DNA of 64,000 bases from Kangsaoukella pontilimi (GTDB lineage: Bacteria; Pseudomonadota; Alphaproteobacteria; Rhodobacterales; Rhodobacteraceae). Positions 20,492 through 34,607 of this stretch are shown piece after piece. Numbering within the stretch: the stretch's first letter is position 1; each line of letters opens with the position of its first letter. The notes under the pieces were generated by a model that saw nothing but the letters and a program-made list of their open reading frames with translations, was not told the DNA's origin and did no database searches. A program made the translations under genes and the position numbers. The DNA is taken from the NCBI RefSeq assembly GCF_009830125.1, contig NZ_WUPT01000003.1, forward strand, positions 124,001-188,000, read 5' to 3'.

Positions 20492-21757
20492 ATGTCAACA
20501 CCCATGAATCGCCTGACCGCACGGTCGATGGCCTTTGTCCTCGCCGGGGGGAGGGGATCGCGCCTGAAAGAACTGACCGACACGCGCGTGAAACCGGCGG
20601 TCTATTTCGGCGGCAAGGCACGGATCATCGACTTCGCGCTGTCCAATGCGCTGAACTCGGGCATCCGGAAAATGTCCATCGCCACGCAGTACAAGGCGCA
20701 CAGCCTGATCCGGCACTGCCAGCGGGGCTGGAACTTCTTCCGGGCCGAGCGGAACGAGTATCTCGATATCCTGCCCGCCTCGCAGCGCGTGAACGAGAAC
20801 AAGTGGTATGTTGGCACCGCCGACGCCGTAACCCAGAACATCGACATCGTCGACAGCTACGACATCGACTATGTGCTGATCCTTGCGGGCGACCACATCT
20901 ACAAGATGGATTACGAGGTCATGCTGCGTCAGCATGTCGACACCGAGGCCGACGTCACCGTCGGCTGTCTGACGGTGCCGCGCATGGAGGCGACCGCATT
21001 CGGCGTGATGCATGTCGACGAAACCGACCGCATCACCCAGTTCCTCGAGAAACCCGCCGACCCGCCGGCCATCCCCGGTGACCCGGACCATGCGCTGGCG
21101 TCGATGGGGATTTACGTCTTCAAATGGACCTTCCTGCGCGAGCTTCTGCTGCGCGACGCCGAGGACCCGAAATCCACCCACGATTTCGGCGGCGATATCA
21201 TCCCCTACATCGTCGAGAACGGCAAAGCGCAGGCGCATCGCTTCGACTCGTCCTGTGTCCGCCACAAGCCCGAGGCGCCGTCCTACTGGCGCGATGTGGG
21301 GACCGTGGACGCCTTCTGGAAGGCGAATATCGACCTGACCGATTTCGACCCCGAACTCGATCTCTGGGACCGGAACTGGCCGATCTGGACGTATTCGGAA
21401 ACCGCGCCTCCGGCCAAGTTCATCCACGACCAGGACGACCGGCGCGGCTCTGCCGTGTCCTCTCTCGTCTCGGGCGGTTGCGTGATTTCGGGGACCGAGA
21501 TCCGGAATTCGCTTCTGTTCACGCAGGTCCACACGAACAGTTACGCGAGCCTGCAGAAGGTTGTGGCGCTGCCTTACGTGAACGTGGCGCGCTCGGCCCG
21601 GCTGACCAATTGCGTCATCGACCGGGGCGTGCAGATCCCCGAGGGCCTCGTCGTGGGCGAGGACCCGGAGGAGGACGCCAAGTGGTTCCGCGTCACCGAT
21701 GGCGGCGTGACGCTGATCACCCAGCCCATGCTCGATCGCCGCGCCGAGGCCAAGTGA
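20492..21757 (+). CDS. glgC: Glucose-1-phosphate adenylyltransferase (ADP-glucose pyrophosphorylase)
   Basis: Makes ADP-glucose from glucose-1-phosphate and ATP, the committed and allosterically controlled step of glycogen synthesis. The 421-residue protein starts with the nucleotide loop [17 protein letters not shown] and carries [48 protein letters not shown] and the left-handed beta-helix C-terminus. A 43-nt gap separates it from glgB and the next gene starts 1 nt after its stop. Enzymes of related photosynthetic bacteria are activated by fructose-6-phosphate and pyruvate. Confidence 0.97.
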   Translation: MSTPMNRLTARSMAFVLAGGRGSRLKELTDTRVKPAVYFGGKARIIDFALSNALNSGIRKMSIATQYKAHSLIRHCQRGWNFFRAERNEYLDILPASQRVNENKWYVGTADAVTQNIDIVDSYDIDYVLILAGDHIYKMDYEVMLRQHVDTEADVTVGCLTVPRMEATAFGVMHVDETDRITQFLEKPADPPAIPGDPDHALASMGIYVFKWTFLRELLLRDAEDPKSTHDFGGDIIPYIVENGKAQAHRFDSSCVRHKPEAPSYWRDVGTVDAFWKANIDLTDFDPELDLWDRNWPIWTYSETAPPAKFIHDQDDRRGSAVSSLVSGGCVISGTEIRNSLLFTQVHTNSYASLQKVVALPYVNVARSARLTNCVIDRGVQIPEGLVVGEDPEEDAKWFRVTDGGVTLITQPMLDRRAEAK

Positions 21758-21758
21758 C

Positions 21759-23179
21759 ATGAGAACAGCCCTATCGGTCACGTCGGAATGCGCGCCGCTG
21801 GTGAAAACCGGCGGCCTTGCCGACGTGGCCGGGGCACTTCCGGGGGCGATGGCGCCCCTTGGCTGGGATATCCGGACGCTTTTGCCCGGATACCCGCGTG
21901 TCATGGAACAGGCCAAGCGGTCCAAGGCCGTCGCCGATATCCCCGACCTCTTCGGTGGCGATGCGGCGGTACTCAAGGCCAGGGTCGCGGGGCTGGACCT
22001 TTACATCCTCGACGCGCCGCATCTCTACGACAGGCCCGGCACGCCCTATCTCGACGATCAGGGCTATGACTACTGGGACAACCCCGAGCGCTTCGCCGCG
22101 CTCTGCTGGGTCGCCGCCGAGATCGCCGAGAACGGGATCGAGGGTTGGAAGCCCGAGCTTCTGCACTGCCACGACTGGCAGGCGGGTCTGGCGCCCTACT
22201 ACCTGATGAAGCGCGACCGCCCAGTGCCGTCCCTCATCACGATCCACAATATCGCCTTTCAGGGCCTCGCCCCCGCCGACCGGATGGGGGCGCTCCGGCT
22301 CGACGGAGTCGATTTCAACGCCGACGGCATCGAGTACTGGGGGCAGGTCAGCGCGCTGAAGGCGGGGCTGGTCTATTCCGACCGGATTACCACGGTCAGC
22401 CCGACCTATGCCCGCGAGCTGATGACCCACGAATTCGGCATGGGTATGGAAGGGCTTTTGCAGGCGCGGGCAGGGGACCTGTCCGGCATCCTGAACGGCA
22501 TCGACCTCGATGTCTGGAATCCCGCCACAGACCCCGAGATCGCCACGTTCAAGACCGCGCGGGGCAAGAGCCGGGCCAAGTCGCGGCTTCAGAAGGAAAT
22601 GGGTCTGGCCAAGTCGGACGGCCCGCTGGCCGTCGTCATTTCGCGGCTCAGCCATCAGAAGGGACTGGACCTGCTTCTCGAAGCGCTGCCCGCCTTCCTC
22701 GACCGGGGCGGCCAGCTTGCGCTTCTGGGCTCGGGCGACAAGGGGCTGGAACGCGCCTTCGCCGAGGCCGCAGGCCACCCGAACGTGGCCGTCCGCATCG
22801 GCTATGACGAGGCGCTGTCGCATCGCATGATGGCCGGCGGCGACGCCATTCTGGTCCCTTCCCGTTTCGAACCCTGCGGCTTGACCCAGCTCTACGGGCT
22901 TCGCTACGGCACGATCCCTGTGGTCGCCATGACCGGCGGCCTCGTGGATACGGTCATCAACGCCAGCCCCATGGCGCTCCGCTCCGGCGTGGCGACGGGG
23001 CTGCAATTCGGCCCGATCACGGCCCACGCCATGGCAGGCGCGCTGATGCGCCTGACCGAGCTTTACGCCGAGCCCGAGACATGGGCGCAGCTTCAGGCCA
23101 ACGCCATGCGGCAGGAAGTCGGCTGGAACGCCTCGGCGGCGGAATACGCCGCGCTTTACCAAGAGGTCGCTGAGCCTTC

Positions 23180-23183
<4 letters not shown>
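21759..23183 (+). CDS. glgA: Glycogen synthase (ADP-glucose dependent, GT5)
   Basis: Transfers glucose from ADP-glucose to the growing alpha-1,4 chain. The 474-residue protein has the ADP-glucose loop KTGGLADV at residues 16-23 and HCHDWQAGLAPYYL. The GT-B C-terminal domain has ISRLSHQKGLDLLLEAL and PSRFEPCGLTQLYGLRYGTI, which contains the catalytic Glu. A 4-nt ATGA overlap with glgX shows translational coupling. Confidence 0.97.
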
Positions 23184-26915
<3,732 letters not shown>

Positions 26916-26940
26916 CAGGTCGCAACGAGAAGGAGACGAC

Positions 26941-29310
26941 ATGACGCTCGAGGACCGGATCGAACCCCGTCTTGAAGAGGCCCAGAAGCTCGCAGACTGG
27001 TCGCGCGAGACCATTATCCATGGCGCGACCGCCTTCGACGCACGCCAGACCATCGCGCGCAAACTGGGGGTCGGTATCGACGGCGACGTGGTGACCTTCG
27101 GCTTCTGGACGCCCGAACTGCTGGACCACCGGGTACCGGACGGGGACGTCTTCCTTGAAATCCTGTCCTCTGACGAGCCGATCGATCTGACCATCAGCCA
27201 CCGCACTGTGGAATTCTCGCGGGTCTATGTGCCGGTCGCACGTCAGGACAACTTCACCTTCGCCGCCGTTTCGGGTGCGAAAATAGGCCGCCGGGAAGAG
27301 GTCGGCGATTTCTACGCGCTCACATGGCGCGATCATAAGGGCGAGTGGCGTCGCATCTTCGACCCGCTCGCGATGTCGGTGCCTTTCGGCGTCTTTGCTC
27401 CGGCCGAGATCTATGACGTGGCCTCGATGCACCAGGGCCGCGCGGATGCCGATTACTTCAAAGCGCTCGCAGGTGACGCGCCGCACAAGTTCGGCCCGCC
27501 CACCAACATCCTGCAGATCCACGTCCCCACCGCGACCGGCGGCGGCACGATTGCCGCGCTCAACCGGCGGTTTCAGCGTCTGGCCGAGCGCGTGCGCGAG
27601 GGGCTGCCGCTTGAACCCGACGATCAGCTCTATCTCGGCTATGACGCGGTGCAGTTGCTGCCGGTCGAGCCGACCACGGTCTACGAGGCCGGACCCGGCT
27701 TCTGGGAAGAGCTCTCCGGCGATGACGAGCGCCTGACTGTCGACCTGACCCGTCCCGACACCACGAACTGGGGCTATGACATCGTCATTTCCGGCATGGG
27801 CACCGTGAACCCGGTCCTTCTTGAAAGCGGGCGCCCGGACGAGCTGGTCGACCTTGCGGTCACGCTCCACACCTTCCCGACCAAGCCCAAGAAACTCGTG
27901 CTCGACGTGGTCTATGGCCACTCGGACAACCAGGGTCTGAAGGCGCTGAACCCGCATTTCTTTGCCGGGCCGAACATGTACGGCCAGAACCTCGATTACA
28001 AAAACCCGAACGTGCGCGCGATCCTTCTGGAAATGCAGCGCCGCAAGGTCGATTTCGGCGCGGACGGCGTCCGGGTGGACGGCGCGCAGGACTTCAAATG
28101 GTGGGATTCCTCGACGCAGGAGATGCGCCACGACGACGACTTCCTGCAACTGATGTCGGACATCGTGCAGAACGTCGCCGGCACCGACTATCGCCCGTGG
28201 TTCGTGTTCGAAGACGGCCGCCCATGGCCTCAGGAGGACTGGGAGCTGTCGTCCACCTACCGCGCCGTCATCGAGGGCCAGCGCGACGATGACGTGTTCC
28301 AGTGGGGGCCGCTCACCTTCGCCCATAACACGCCGTTCATCTATTCCTTCTGGCTGTCTAAATTCTGGCGCATCCGGGAAATGCTGGACGTGGGCGCGAA
28401 CTGGATTTCCGGCACTGCGAACCACGACACGCTTCGCCGGGGCACGCAGGTGAACCCCAAGCTGAATATCAACACGCGGCTCGGCGAAAGCCGGATGGAG
28501 ATTCTCGACAAGGCCTATGACAACCCGGCCGTGTCGATGCTGACCTACGTGGCCTTCCCCGGCGTGCCGATGGATTTCCTCAACGCCACCGCCCGCGCCT
28601 CCTGGGGCTTCATCCGCAATCAGGATGACAAATACGGCGTCAAGGTCGTCTCGGAAGAGGCGATCAGCCTGAAATGGCAGGTCGACGAATACAGCTACGA
28701 GCGGCCCGGCAACTTCACCCGGCTCAAGGCGATGGGCTTTACCACCCGCGATGACCTTGCCCGCTTTTTCGAGTTCCTGCCCGCGCTGGTCGAAGTCACC
28801 GAATACGACCTTGACGAGATCGCGCGCCTTCTCAATCAGGTCGAGCCGCCGCTTGCCGGTCCAGGCACGTTCTCGGTCAGGGTGCTGAAAGAGATCGCGC
28901 GGGCGTGGATGGATGACATGCACGATTACTGCAACGTCGCCCATGCCGTCAGTGCGCTCGATCCGGCGCAAACCGATTTCATGCTGCGCCTCAGGAATTT
29001 CCGCCGTCAGAACGGCTGGCTTCGCAACAACTATGGCGAGCGGGATCACTTCGACTACATGCAGCCCATCGCGGGTCGCACGGTCTTTACCTCGCTTCGC
29101 CATGGGCCGGACGGGCAGCAGGTCTACACGATCACCCATATGGAGGGGGGCGAGACCTCGGATTTCGACCCGCTTCGCCTGAAGATACCGGGCCTAGAAG
29201 GCGCGGGATGGACCTGCACCCTCCGGACACCGAATATCGGGCCGGATTACATCTCGGGGCCGATTGTTCTGAAGGATTCCATGGGGCTGGTGTTCACCCG
29301 GAACATGTAA
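26941..29310 (+). CDS. GH13-like glycoside hydrolase, possibly glucosylglycerol hydrolase (GghA)
   Basis: A 789-residue protein preceded by AAGGAGA. It keeps the four GH13 signatures in diverged form: region I LDVVYGH with Asp322 and His327, region II GVRVDGAQ with Asp380 (nucleophile), region III FVFEDGR with Glu424 (acid/base), region IV TANHDT with Asn494-His495-Asp496. It is not GlgB, GlgX, GlgE or TreZ. Overall layout recalls the cyanobacterial glucosylglycerol hydrolase Slr1670, and the position in a block with glpK and glpD would suit release of glycerol plus glucose. The substrate is inferred, not shown. It ends directly against the convergent rlmH stop. Confidence 0.72.
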   Translation: MTLEDRIEPRLEEAQKLADWSRETIIHGATAFDARQTIARKLGVGIDGDVVTFGFWTPELLDHRVPDGDVFLEILSSDEPIDLTISHRTVEFSRVYVPVARQDNFTFAAVSGAKIGRREEVGDFYALTWRDHKGEWRRIFDPLAMSVPFGVFAPAEIYDVASMHQGRADADYFKALAGDAPHKFGPPTNILQIHVPTATGGGTIAALNRRFQRLAERVREGLPLEPDDQLYLGYDAVQLLPVEPTTVYEAGPGFWEELSGDDERLTVDLTRPDTTNWGYDIVISGMGTVNPVLLESGRPDELVDLAVTLHTFPTKPKKLVLDVVYGHSDNQGLKALNPHFFAGPNMYGQNLDYKNPNVRAILLEMQRRKVDFGADGVRVDGAQDFKWWDSSTQEMRHDDDFLQLMSDIVQNVAGTDYRPWFVFEDGRPWPQEDWELSSTYRAVIEGQRDDDVFQWGPLTFAHNTPFIYSFWLSKFWRIREMLDVGANWISGTANHDTLRRGTQVNPKLNINTRLGESRMEILDKAYDNPAVSMLTYVAFPGVPMDFLNATARASWGFIRNQDDKYGVKVVSEEAISLKWQVDEYSYERPGNFTRLKAMGFTTRDDLARFFEFLPALVEVTEYDLDEIARLLNQVEPPLAGPGTFSVRVLKEIARAWMDDMHDYCNVAHAVSALDPAQTDFMLRLRNFRRQNGWLRNNYGERDHFDYMQPIAGRTVFTSLRHGPDGQQVYTITHMEGGETSDFDPLRLKIPGLEGAGWTCTLRTPNIGPDYISGPIVLKDSMGLVFTRNM

Positions 29311-29778
29311 TCATGCCCGGTGATAGGGGCCGCCCGACAGGATCGTGGCGGCCCTGTAAAGCTGTTCGGCCAGCATGACGCGGACGAGCATATGCGGCCA
29401 GACCATCTTGCCGAAGCTGATGGCCATATCCGCCCGCGCACGCAAGTCGGGGTCGATCCCATCCGCACCGCCGATGACGAAAGCCGCTTCCGCCCGGCCC
29501 TGATCGCGCCAGCGCCCCAGAAGGTCCGCGAAATCGGGCGAACTCATTACCTTGCCCCGCTCGTCCAGAATGCAGACGGGGCTGGCTTGACCGATGGCCT
29601 TGTCCAGCAGCGCCGCCTCGGCGGCCATGCCGCCCTTCTTCGCCTCGACCTCGTGCACGGTGACAGGGCCAAGCCCGAGCCCGCGCCCGGTCTTGTCGAA
29701 ACGGTCCAGATAATCGGAAACAAGCGCCTCTTCCGGGCCGGCCCTCAGCCGGCCCACGGCGGCAATTCTGACTTTCAC
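29311..29778 (-). CDS. rlmH: 23S rRNA (pseudouridine1915-N3)-methyltransferase
   Basis: SPOUT-class methyltransferase acting on helix 69 of 23S rRNA in the assembled 70S ribosome. The 155-residue protein has ILDERGKVMSSPDFADLLG, the SAM-site AFVIGGADGIDP, and the knot end ISFGKMVWPHMLVRVMLAEQ followed by LYRA. Full family length. It lies 7 nt downstream of rsfS, the usual bacterial pairing. Confidence 0.97.
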   Translation of the reverse strand: MKVRIAAVGRLRAGPEEALVSDYLDRFDKTGRGLGLGPVTVHEVEAKKGGMAAEAALLDKAIGQASPVCILDERGKVMSSPDFADLLGRWRDQGRAEAAFVIGGADGIDPDLRARADMAISFGKMVWPHMLVRVMLAEQLYRAATILSGGPYHRA

Positions 29779-29785
29779 GCGCGCG

Positions 29786-30154
29786 TCAGCTTCGCGCGGC
29801 GGCGGCCTCGGCCGGGGTCAGCCACATCTTTTCGAGCTGGTAGAACTCGCGCACCTCGGGCCGGAAGACATGGACGATCACGTCGCCCGTATCGATCAGC
29901 ACCCAGTCGCCCGTTTCCTTCCCCTCGATCTTCGAGAGCCGGCCATGATCCTGCTTCAGCGTATCGACCAGATGCTCGGCAATCGCGGCCACCTGCCGCG
30001 AAGAGCGGCCGGAGGCGATCACCATGAAATCCGCCATTTCCGATTTGCCGCGAAGACTGATCTTCACGATATCCTCGGCCTTGTCGTCTTCCAGCGATGT
30101 GATGATGTGTTCGAGCAGTTCTTCGCTCGTCAGGGTTTGGGATTCGGCGGTCAT
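29786..30154 (-). CDS. rsfS: Ribosomal silencing factor RsfS
   Basis: Binds L14 (uL14) and blocks subunit joining in starvation. The 122-residue protein shows DDKAEDIVKISLRGKSEMAD, MVIASGRSSRQVAAIAEHLVD and the closing DTGDVIVHVFRPEVREFYQL. The start codon forms an ATGA overlap with the end of a 21-codon upstream reading frame that has a strong Shine-Dalgarno sequence. The rsfS start itself lacks a good site of its own, so coupling is plausible. Confidence 0.95.
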   Translation of the reverse strand: MTAESQTLTSEELLEHIITSLEDDKAEDIVKISLRGKSEMADFMVIASGRSSRQVAAIAEHLVDTLKQDHGRLSKIEGKETGDWVLIDTGDVIVHVFRPEVREFYQLEKMWLTPAEAAAARS

Positions 30155-30216
30155 GCTCGGACCGGCTTTCCCTGCGGTCGGTTCACGGACCGCGTCGTGG
30201 ACGTAAGACAGGACAT
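30151..30216 (-). CDS. Possible 21-residue leader peptide coupled to rsfS
   Basis: Starts ATG TCC TGT (MSCLTSTTRSVNRPQGKPVR, then A) with AAAGGAGG ending 3 nt before the ATG, the best ribosome-binding site in this area. Its TGA overlaps the rsfS ATG (ATGA). The peptide is basic and has no known relative that I recall. It may act only to deliver ribosomes to rsfS. A chance frame cannot be excluded. Confidence 0.4.
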   Translation of the reverse strand: MSCLTSTTRSVNRPQGKPVRA

Positions 30217-30308
30217 CGTCCTCCTTTGCTGCACGCCGTTGCTACGGGCCCTCTTTCAGGCCCTGTTCAAAATGTAACACTTCGGCGGTTCAATTCCAAG
30301 AAGCGCGC

Positions 30309-33300
30309 TCAGTAATCTCTTTCGAAGAAGATGCCAATGGACGTATCGCCAGTATTCGACGCACCGCCTCTTACCGTGACAGACGGTGTCAGGTCGAGGT
30401 TCAGGTTCAACTGCGTCTCGCCTTCGGCATCGACGGTGACATCCGTGTAGATCGTGTCGCTCAGATATGCGCCGGCGCGCACCTCGGTATTGCCGTCGGC
30501 ATCCGTGGTCACGTCGAAATCGGCCAGCCCCGCGCCGTCGCGGACCCGTCCCACCAGACCCTCGCCGCCCTGACCGGCGAGCGTCCTGACCGCCAGCGCC
30601 AGCCGCGCCGCCTGGAAGGGCGACAGCGTGTCCAGCCCGCGTCCGAACAGAAGCCGCGCCAGCACCTCTTCCTCGGGAAGTTCGGGTTCGGACACGAACT
30701 CGATCTCGGGGTTCGAGGCGGGGCCCGAGACGACCACGCTGATCCGGAACTCGTCCTTCTGCGTGGTCGAGACGATGCGGATCACGGGCACGAACGACCC
30801 CTGCATGGTGATCGTCGCCTCTTCGATGGCAAGCCGCTGTCCGAGGATGTCCAGACGCCCCCGGATCAGATTGAACGCACCTATGGGCACCACGTCGGCG
30901 CTGGTCCCGGTAATGCGCAGGCTCCCGCCGAATTCGCTGTCCAGGCCACGGCCCCGCACGAAGATCTGGTTCGGCGCGTTGATGCGGATATCCAGAGGAT
31001 AGACCGGCCCGCCGCCCCGCTCGGCGCTGGCGGTCTGGATCAGGCCCGCGCGCGCGCGGGTGCCGCGCACTGGCGGCGGCTCGTTGATATGGACGACTTC
31101 TGGGATCGCGCCCGTGCCCCCGATGGACGAGGACGGGATGCGGATCGTCGTCTCGCCCAGGGCCAGATCGCCCGCGATGCGCGCGCCGCCGGTCAGCGGT
31201 CCCGCGATGGTCACCGCACCGTTCACGGTCGTCTCGTAGAGCTGCGGGTCGGTCAGCACCAGATCGGCCAGCCTGATCGTCAGGTCCGTGCCGAAATTGC
31301 CGGACAGCGTAATCGGCCCCTCGACGGACAAGCGCCCGCCCGCGTCACCCACTGCGACCAGCGACAGCCCCGCGCGCCCGCCGGACAGCCGCGTGTTGCC
31401 CCTGATGTCGTTCAGGATGATGCCGAGCGCGGGCAGTACCAGCCGCGCGCCCTCGGTCGTGACGTCGCCCGACAGGCTCTCAAGCGCGGGTGGCCCCTGC
31501 AGCGTCAGGTCGAAACCAGCCGTGCCCGCGATCGAGCGGGGCTGGATGAAGCTGTTGGCAAGGCCGAGGGGCGCGGTTCCGTCGATGTCGATATCCACCG
31601 TGGCGAAATCGGGCGCCGCGCCACCCTGAACCGTGGCCCGCGTGCCGCCCGGTCCGGTCGCGACGATATCGACGCTGTAATCGCCCCCGGCCGAGGCCTG
31701 CCCGATGGTGCCCGCGACGGTGGCGGGCCCGGAAAAGCCCGGCACCAGCGGCGCAAGGTCCGCCAGCCGCCCGTCGATCTCGATAGCGCTGCCGTCCATG
31801 CCAAGCGCGCCGTTTGCACTGACGTCCAGAAGCCGGGTGGTCAGCTCGAGCGTTCCGATGTCGATCGAGGTCTCGCCCGTCCGCGCAGCGTCGAGGACAA
31901 GGGACAGATCACCGGCCAGTAGCCGGTCGGCCTGCGCCTGTCCGATGGACAGCCCCGCGCCGTTGGCGTTCGCCGCCAGATCGAAGCGCTGCAAATCGCC
32001 GGAGACTTCGCCCTCGGCGGTCAGCGCCAGCCGGCCCGTCAGCGGGCGGTTGGCGAGGTCCGAGAAGATCGACAGATCGCCCGCTTCGGCCTGAAGCCGC
32101 CCGGCCAGCGCCCGCGCCGGTCCCGTAGGATCAAGCGCAACGCCCGTCGCGGATACCCGCGTCTCCGGCCCATCGGCGCTGATGTCGAAATTCCAGTCGC
32201 GCCCGTCCCGGCGCGTCTCGGCCGCGAAGGTGAGCGGCCCCTCGGGCGCGCCCTGAAGCAAGAGCCGTGCATCTGTTACACGGCCCGAGACGCGGGCGTC
32301 CCCGGCCGAGGCGGTGATCGTGCCATCGGCCTCCAGAAGCAGGTTGTCGCCCTCGATCCTTGTGTCCCGCACGGAATAGACCTCGCCCGCCCGCGCCCCG
32401 TCGATCACGAAGGTGACGGCACCTGCAAGCAGGCGGTCGGCCTCGGCGATACCGGTGACGATATCGGTGGCCGTGCCGTCCAGATTGCCGTTGATCCGGC
32501 TCAGATCGGCCAGCACCTCGCCCGCGAACCGGGTGTCGATGCTGCCGCCAAGCCCACGCCCCGCAAGTTCCGAGAAATCGGACAGGTCGTCCGCGGCGAA
32601 AATGCCCGTAGCCTGCACCAACGGTGTGCCGAAGAGGTCGCGAGCCGTGCCTTCCGCGTCGATCCGCGTCCCTTCCAGCCCGCCATTCGCGCGCCATGCC
32701 CAGATCTCGCCGTCCTGCTCGGCGGCGGCGGTCAGCCGGACGGGGCCGGTCACCTGCGGCAGGATCAGCGCCGCATCGGCAAGGCTGGCCGAGGCCGAGA
32801 CGGTCGACGCCCCGCTCTGAAGGTTCGCCTGCCCGGTCAGGCTGGCATTCGGCGTCTCGAGAGTGTCGAGCGTGGCGCGGATACCCGCCTCGTCCCGCGC
32901 GGCGGTCAGGTCCAGCCGCGCCTCGCCGGCAAGGATGCGGTCCGCCTCGGGCTGGCTGACGATCAGGTCGGTGGTCGTGCCGGTCACAGTGACATCGAAG
33001 AACCCGGCCAGCGGCTCGGCGTCGAAACGGCTTTGGACCGCCACCGCGCCTCCGAGGGGGCGCTGTGCAAGCCCCGAGAAGACCGACAGGTCGTCCGCCC
33101 TGACCTCAGCCTCGCCCGTCACATCGACCCCGTTCTCCGAGGTCGATACGGTGGCCGAGCCCGTCAGCGAATAGGTCTCGCCCTGAATGGCCAGACCGGT
33201 CAGGCGCACCGGCTCACCCGTGGCCCAGGTGATGTCGGCACCGCCCGTGACACGCTCGCCAAGGGCCTCTTCGGCGTCGGGATTGCCAAGGTCCAGCCGT

Positions 33301-34607
33301 GTCGCCTCGACATCCAGATTTGCGGTGACGGCTGCCGCGTCTCCGCCGCGGATCTGGCCTGTGCCGTCCAGCGTCAGCGTCTCGGCCGAGAACCCCGCGC
33401 GGTCCAGTCCGTCGATCGAGAAGACGCCGGTCCAGCGGTCGCCCTCGTCGGCATCGAAATCGACGTCGAGCGCGATGCGGTCCACCCGCGTCTCGGGGCC
33501 GGTCAGCGGCAGCAGAACCGGGCCGCCTGCCGGGTCGGCCACGGTGCCTTCGATGTCGATCCGTTGCGGCAGCCCGCCTGCCGCCAGAAGCACCTGCCCC
33601 GACAGGTCGAGCGAGGCGGCGCTGACGCTGAGATCGTCCAGTGCGGTGCGCCCGTCCTCGAACGTGGTGATCCGCGTGCCCAGAACGACGTTCTGACCGA
33701 AAAAGGCCTGATACTCGGGCGCGAAGATGGGCGCGATATCGCCCCGGATATCCGCCAGTACACGCAGCGCCGCACCGGGCGTGTCCTCGGGTGTTTCGGT
33801 CTCGATCCGCCCGGTCAGCCGCTCTTCCCCGTCGGTGGCCAGCCGGATGTCGGCGGCATAGGCGTCGATCGGGGCCTCGCCCGTGACCGCAAACGCGACC
33901 GACGGCCGGCCCGGCAGGTCGATCAGGTTGGCGACGATGCCATCCGGCCCTTCTTCCAGCGAGAGGTCCAGCGCCAGAACGCGGCTTTCGTTGCTATAGC
34001 CCGCGTCCAGCGTCAGCGATCCGGGCGCGTTCAGCCGGGTGATGTCCAGATCCGCCGCGCCATCGCCATCGGCAAGGCTGAGGCTGCCTTCGACCGAGGC
34101 CACCGTTTCGGCCCCGAAGACCGGCTGACCGATCTCGACCCGCTCGGCGGCGATGCGGCCTATATTCACGCTGACCGGCAGTTCCGGCAGCGAAAAGCCC
34201 GACGCCTCGGGCGCGGGCGCATCGGTCGCCTCGGCCGGGGCGGGCAGGCGGGGCAGAAGGATGCTTGCGGCGGAAAGCTCGTTCACCTCAAGCCGCCCGC
34301 GCAGCAGCGCCGCGCGGCTCCAGTCCAGCGTCACGTCCTCCAGCGTCAGCCAGATGCCGTCAGGGTCCGAAATCGTCATCGTCTCCAGCGTGGCCGTGCC
34401 GCCCAGAGCGCCCGCGAAACCGGTGATCCGCACGTCCCGGCCTTCGCCCGAGAGGTTGTCTTCGATCAGGTTTTCAAGGAACCCGCCGGGGTTTTCTTCG
34501 GCCTCGGCGGACTCATCATCGCTGCCGAAGATACGGTCGAACAGACCCTGAGCCGCCAGAGGCGTGGCGGCGAGAGAAAGCGAAAGGGCAAGCCAGAGCG
34601 CGCGCAT
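30309..34607 (-). CDS. tamB: TamB, translocation and assembly module inner-membrane component
   Basis: An AsmA-like envelope-spanning protein that works with TamA in outer-membrane protein assembly and phospholipid transport. The 1432-residue protein has an N-terminal signal/anchor (LWLALSLSLAATPLAAQ), a long beta-rich body, and the DUF490 C-terminus ending TSIGIFFERDY. Near residues 506, 674 and 845 the pattern LSxFSxLAxRxLxG is followed in each case by ADRxLAG, a repeat of about 170 residues. Its ATG overlaps the tamA stop by 3 nt, so the pair is coupled. Confidence 0.93.
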   Translation of the reverse strand: MRALWLALSLSLAATPLAAQGLFDRIFGSDDESAEAEENPGGFLENLIEDNLSGEGRDVRITGFAGALGGTATLETMTISDPDGIWLTLEDVTLDWSRAALLRGRLEVNELSAASILLPRLPAPAEATDAPAPEASGFSLPELPVSVNIGRIAAERVEIGQPVFGAETVASVEGSLSLADGDGAADLDITRLNAPGSLTLDAGYSNESRVLALDLSLEEGPDGIVANLIDLPGRPSVAFAVTGEAPIDAYAADIRLATDGEERLTGRIETETPEDTPGAALRVLADIRGDIAPIFAPEYQAFFGQNVVLGTRITTFEDGRTALDDLSVSAASLDLSGQVLLAAGGLPQRIDIEGTVADPAGGPVLLPLTGPETRVDRIALDVDFDADEGDRWTGVFSIDGLDRAGFSAETLTLDGTGQIRGGDAAAVTANLDVEATRLDLGNPDAEEALGERVTGGADITWATGEPVRLTGLAIQGETYSLTGSATVSTSENGVDVTGEAEVRADDLSVFSGLAQRPLGGAVAVQSRFDAEPLAGFFDVTVTGTTTDLIVSQPEADRILAGEARLDLTAARDEAGIRATLDTLETPNASLTGQANLQSGASTVSASASLADAALILPQVTGPVRLTAAAEQDGEIWAWRANGGLEGTRIDAEGTARDLFGTPLVQATGIFAADDLSDFSELAGRGLGGSIDTRFAGEVLADLSRINGNLDGTATDIVTGIAEADRLLAGAVTFVIDGARAGEVYSVRDTRIEGDNLLLEADGTITASAGDARVSGRVTDARLLLQGAPEGPLTFAAETRRDGRDWNFDISADGPETRVSATGVALDPTGPARALAGRLQAEAGDLSIFSDLANRPLTGRLALTAEGEVSGDLQRFDLAANANGAGLSIGQAQADRLLAGDLSLVLDAARTGETSIDIGTLELTTRLLDVSANGALGMDGSAIEIDGRLADLAPLVPGFSGPATVAGTIGQASAGGDYSVDIVATGPGGTRATVQGGAAPDFATVDIDIDGTAPLGLANSFIQPRSIAGTAGFDLTLQGPPALESLSGDVTTEGARLVLPALGIILNDIRGNTRLSGGRAGLSLVAVGDAGGRLSVEGPITLSGNFGTDLTIRLADLVLTDPQLYETTVNGAVTIAGPLTGGARIAGDLALGETTIRIPSSSIGGTGAIPEVVHINEPPPVRGTRARAGLIQTASAERGGGPVYPLDIRINAPNQIFVRGRGLDSEFGGSLRITGTSADVVPIGAFNLIRGRLDILGQRLAIEEATITMQGSFVPVIRIVSTTQKDEFRISVVVSGPASNPEIEFVSEPELPEEEVLARLLFGRGLDTLSPFQAARLALAVRTLAGQGGEGLVGRVRDGAGLADFDVTTDADGNTEVRAGAYLSDTIYTDVTVDAEGETQLNLNLDLTPSVTVRGGASNTGDTSIGIFFERDY

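Noticed and set aside
30246-30263. GGGCC...GGCCC hairpin between rsfS and tamB as a terminator
   Set aside because: Short imperfect stem and no T-run on either strand.
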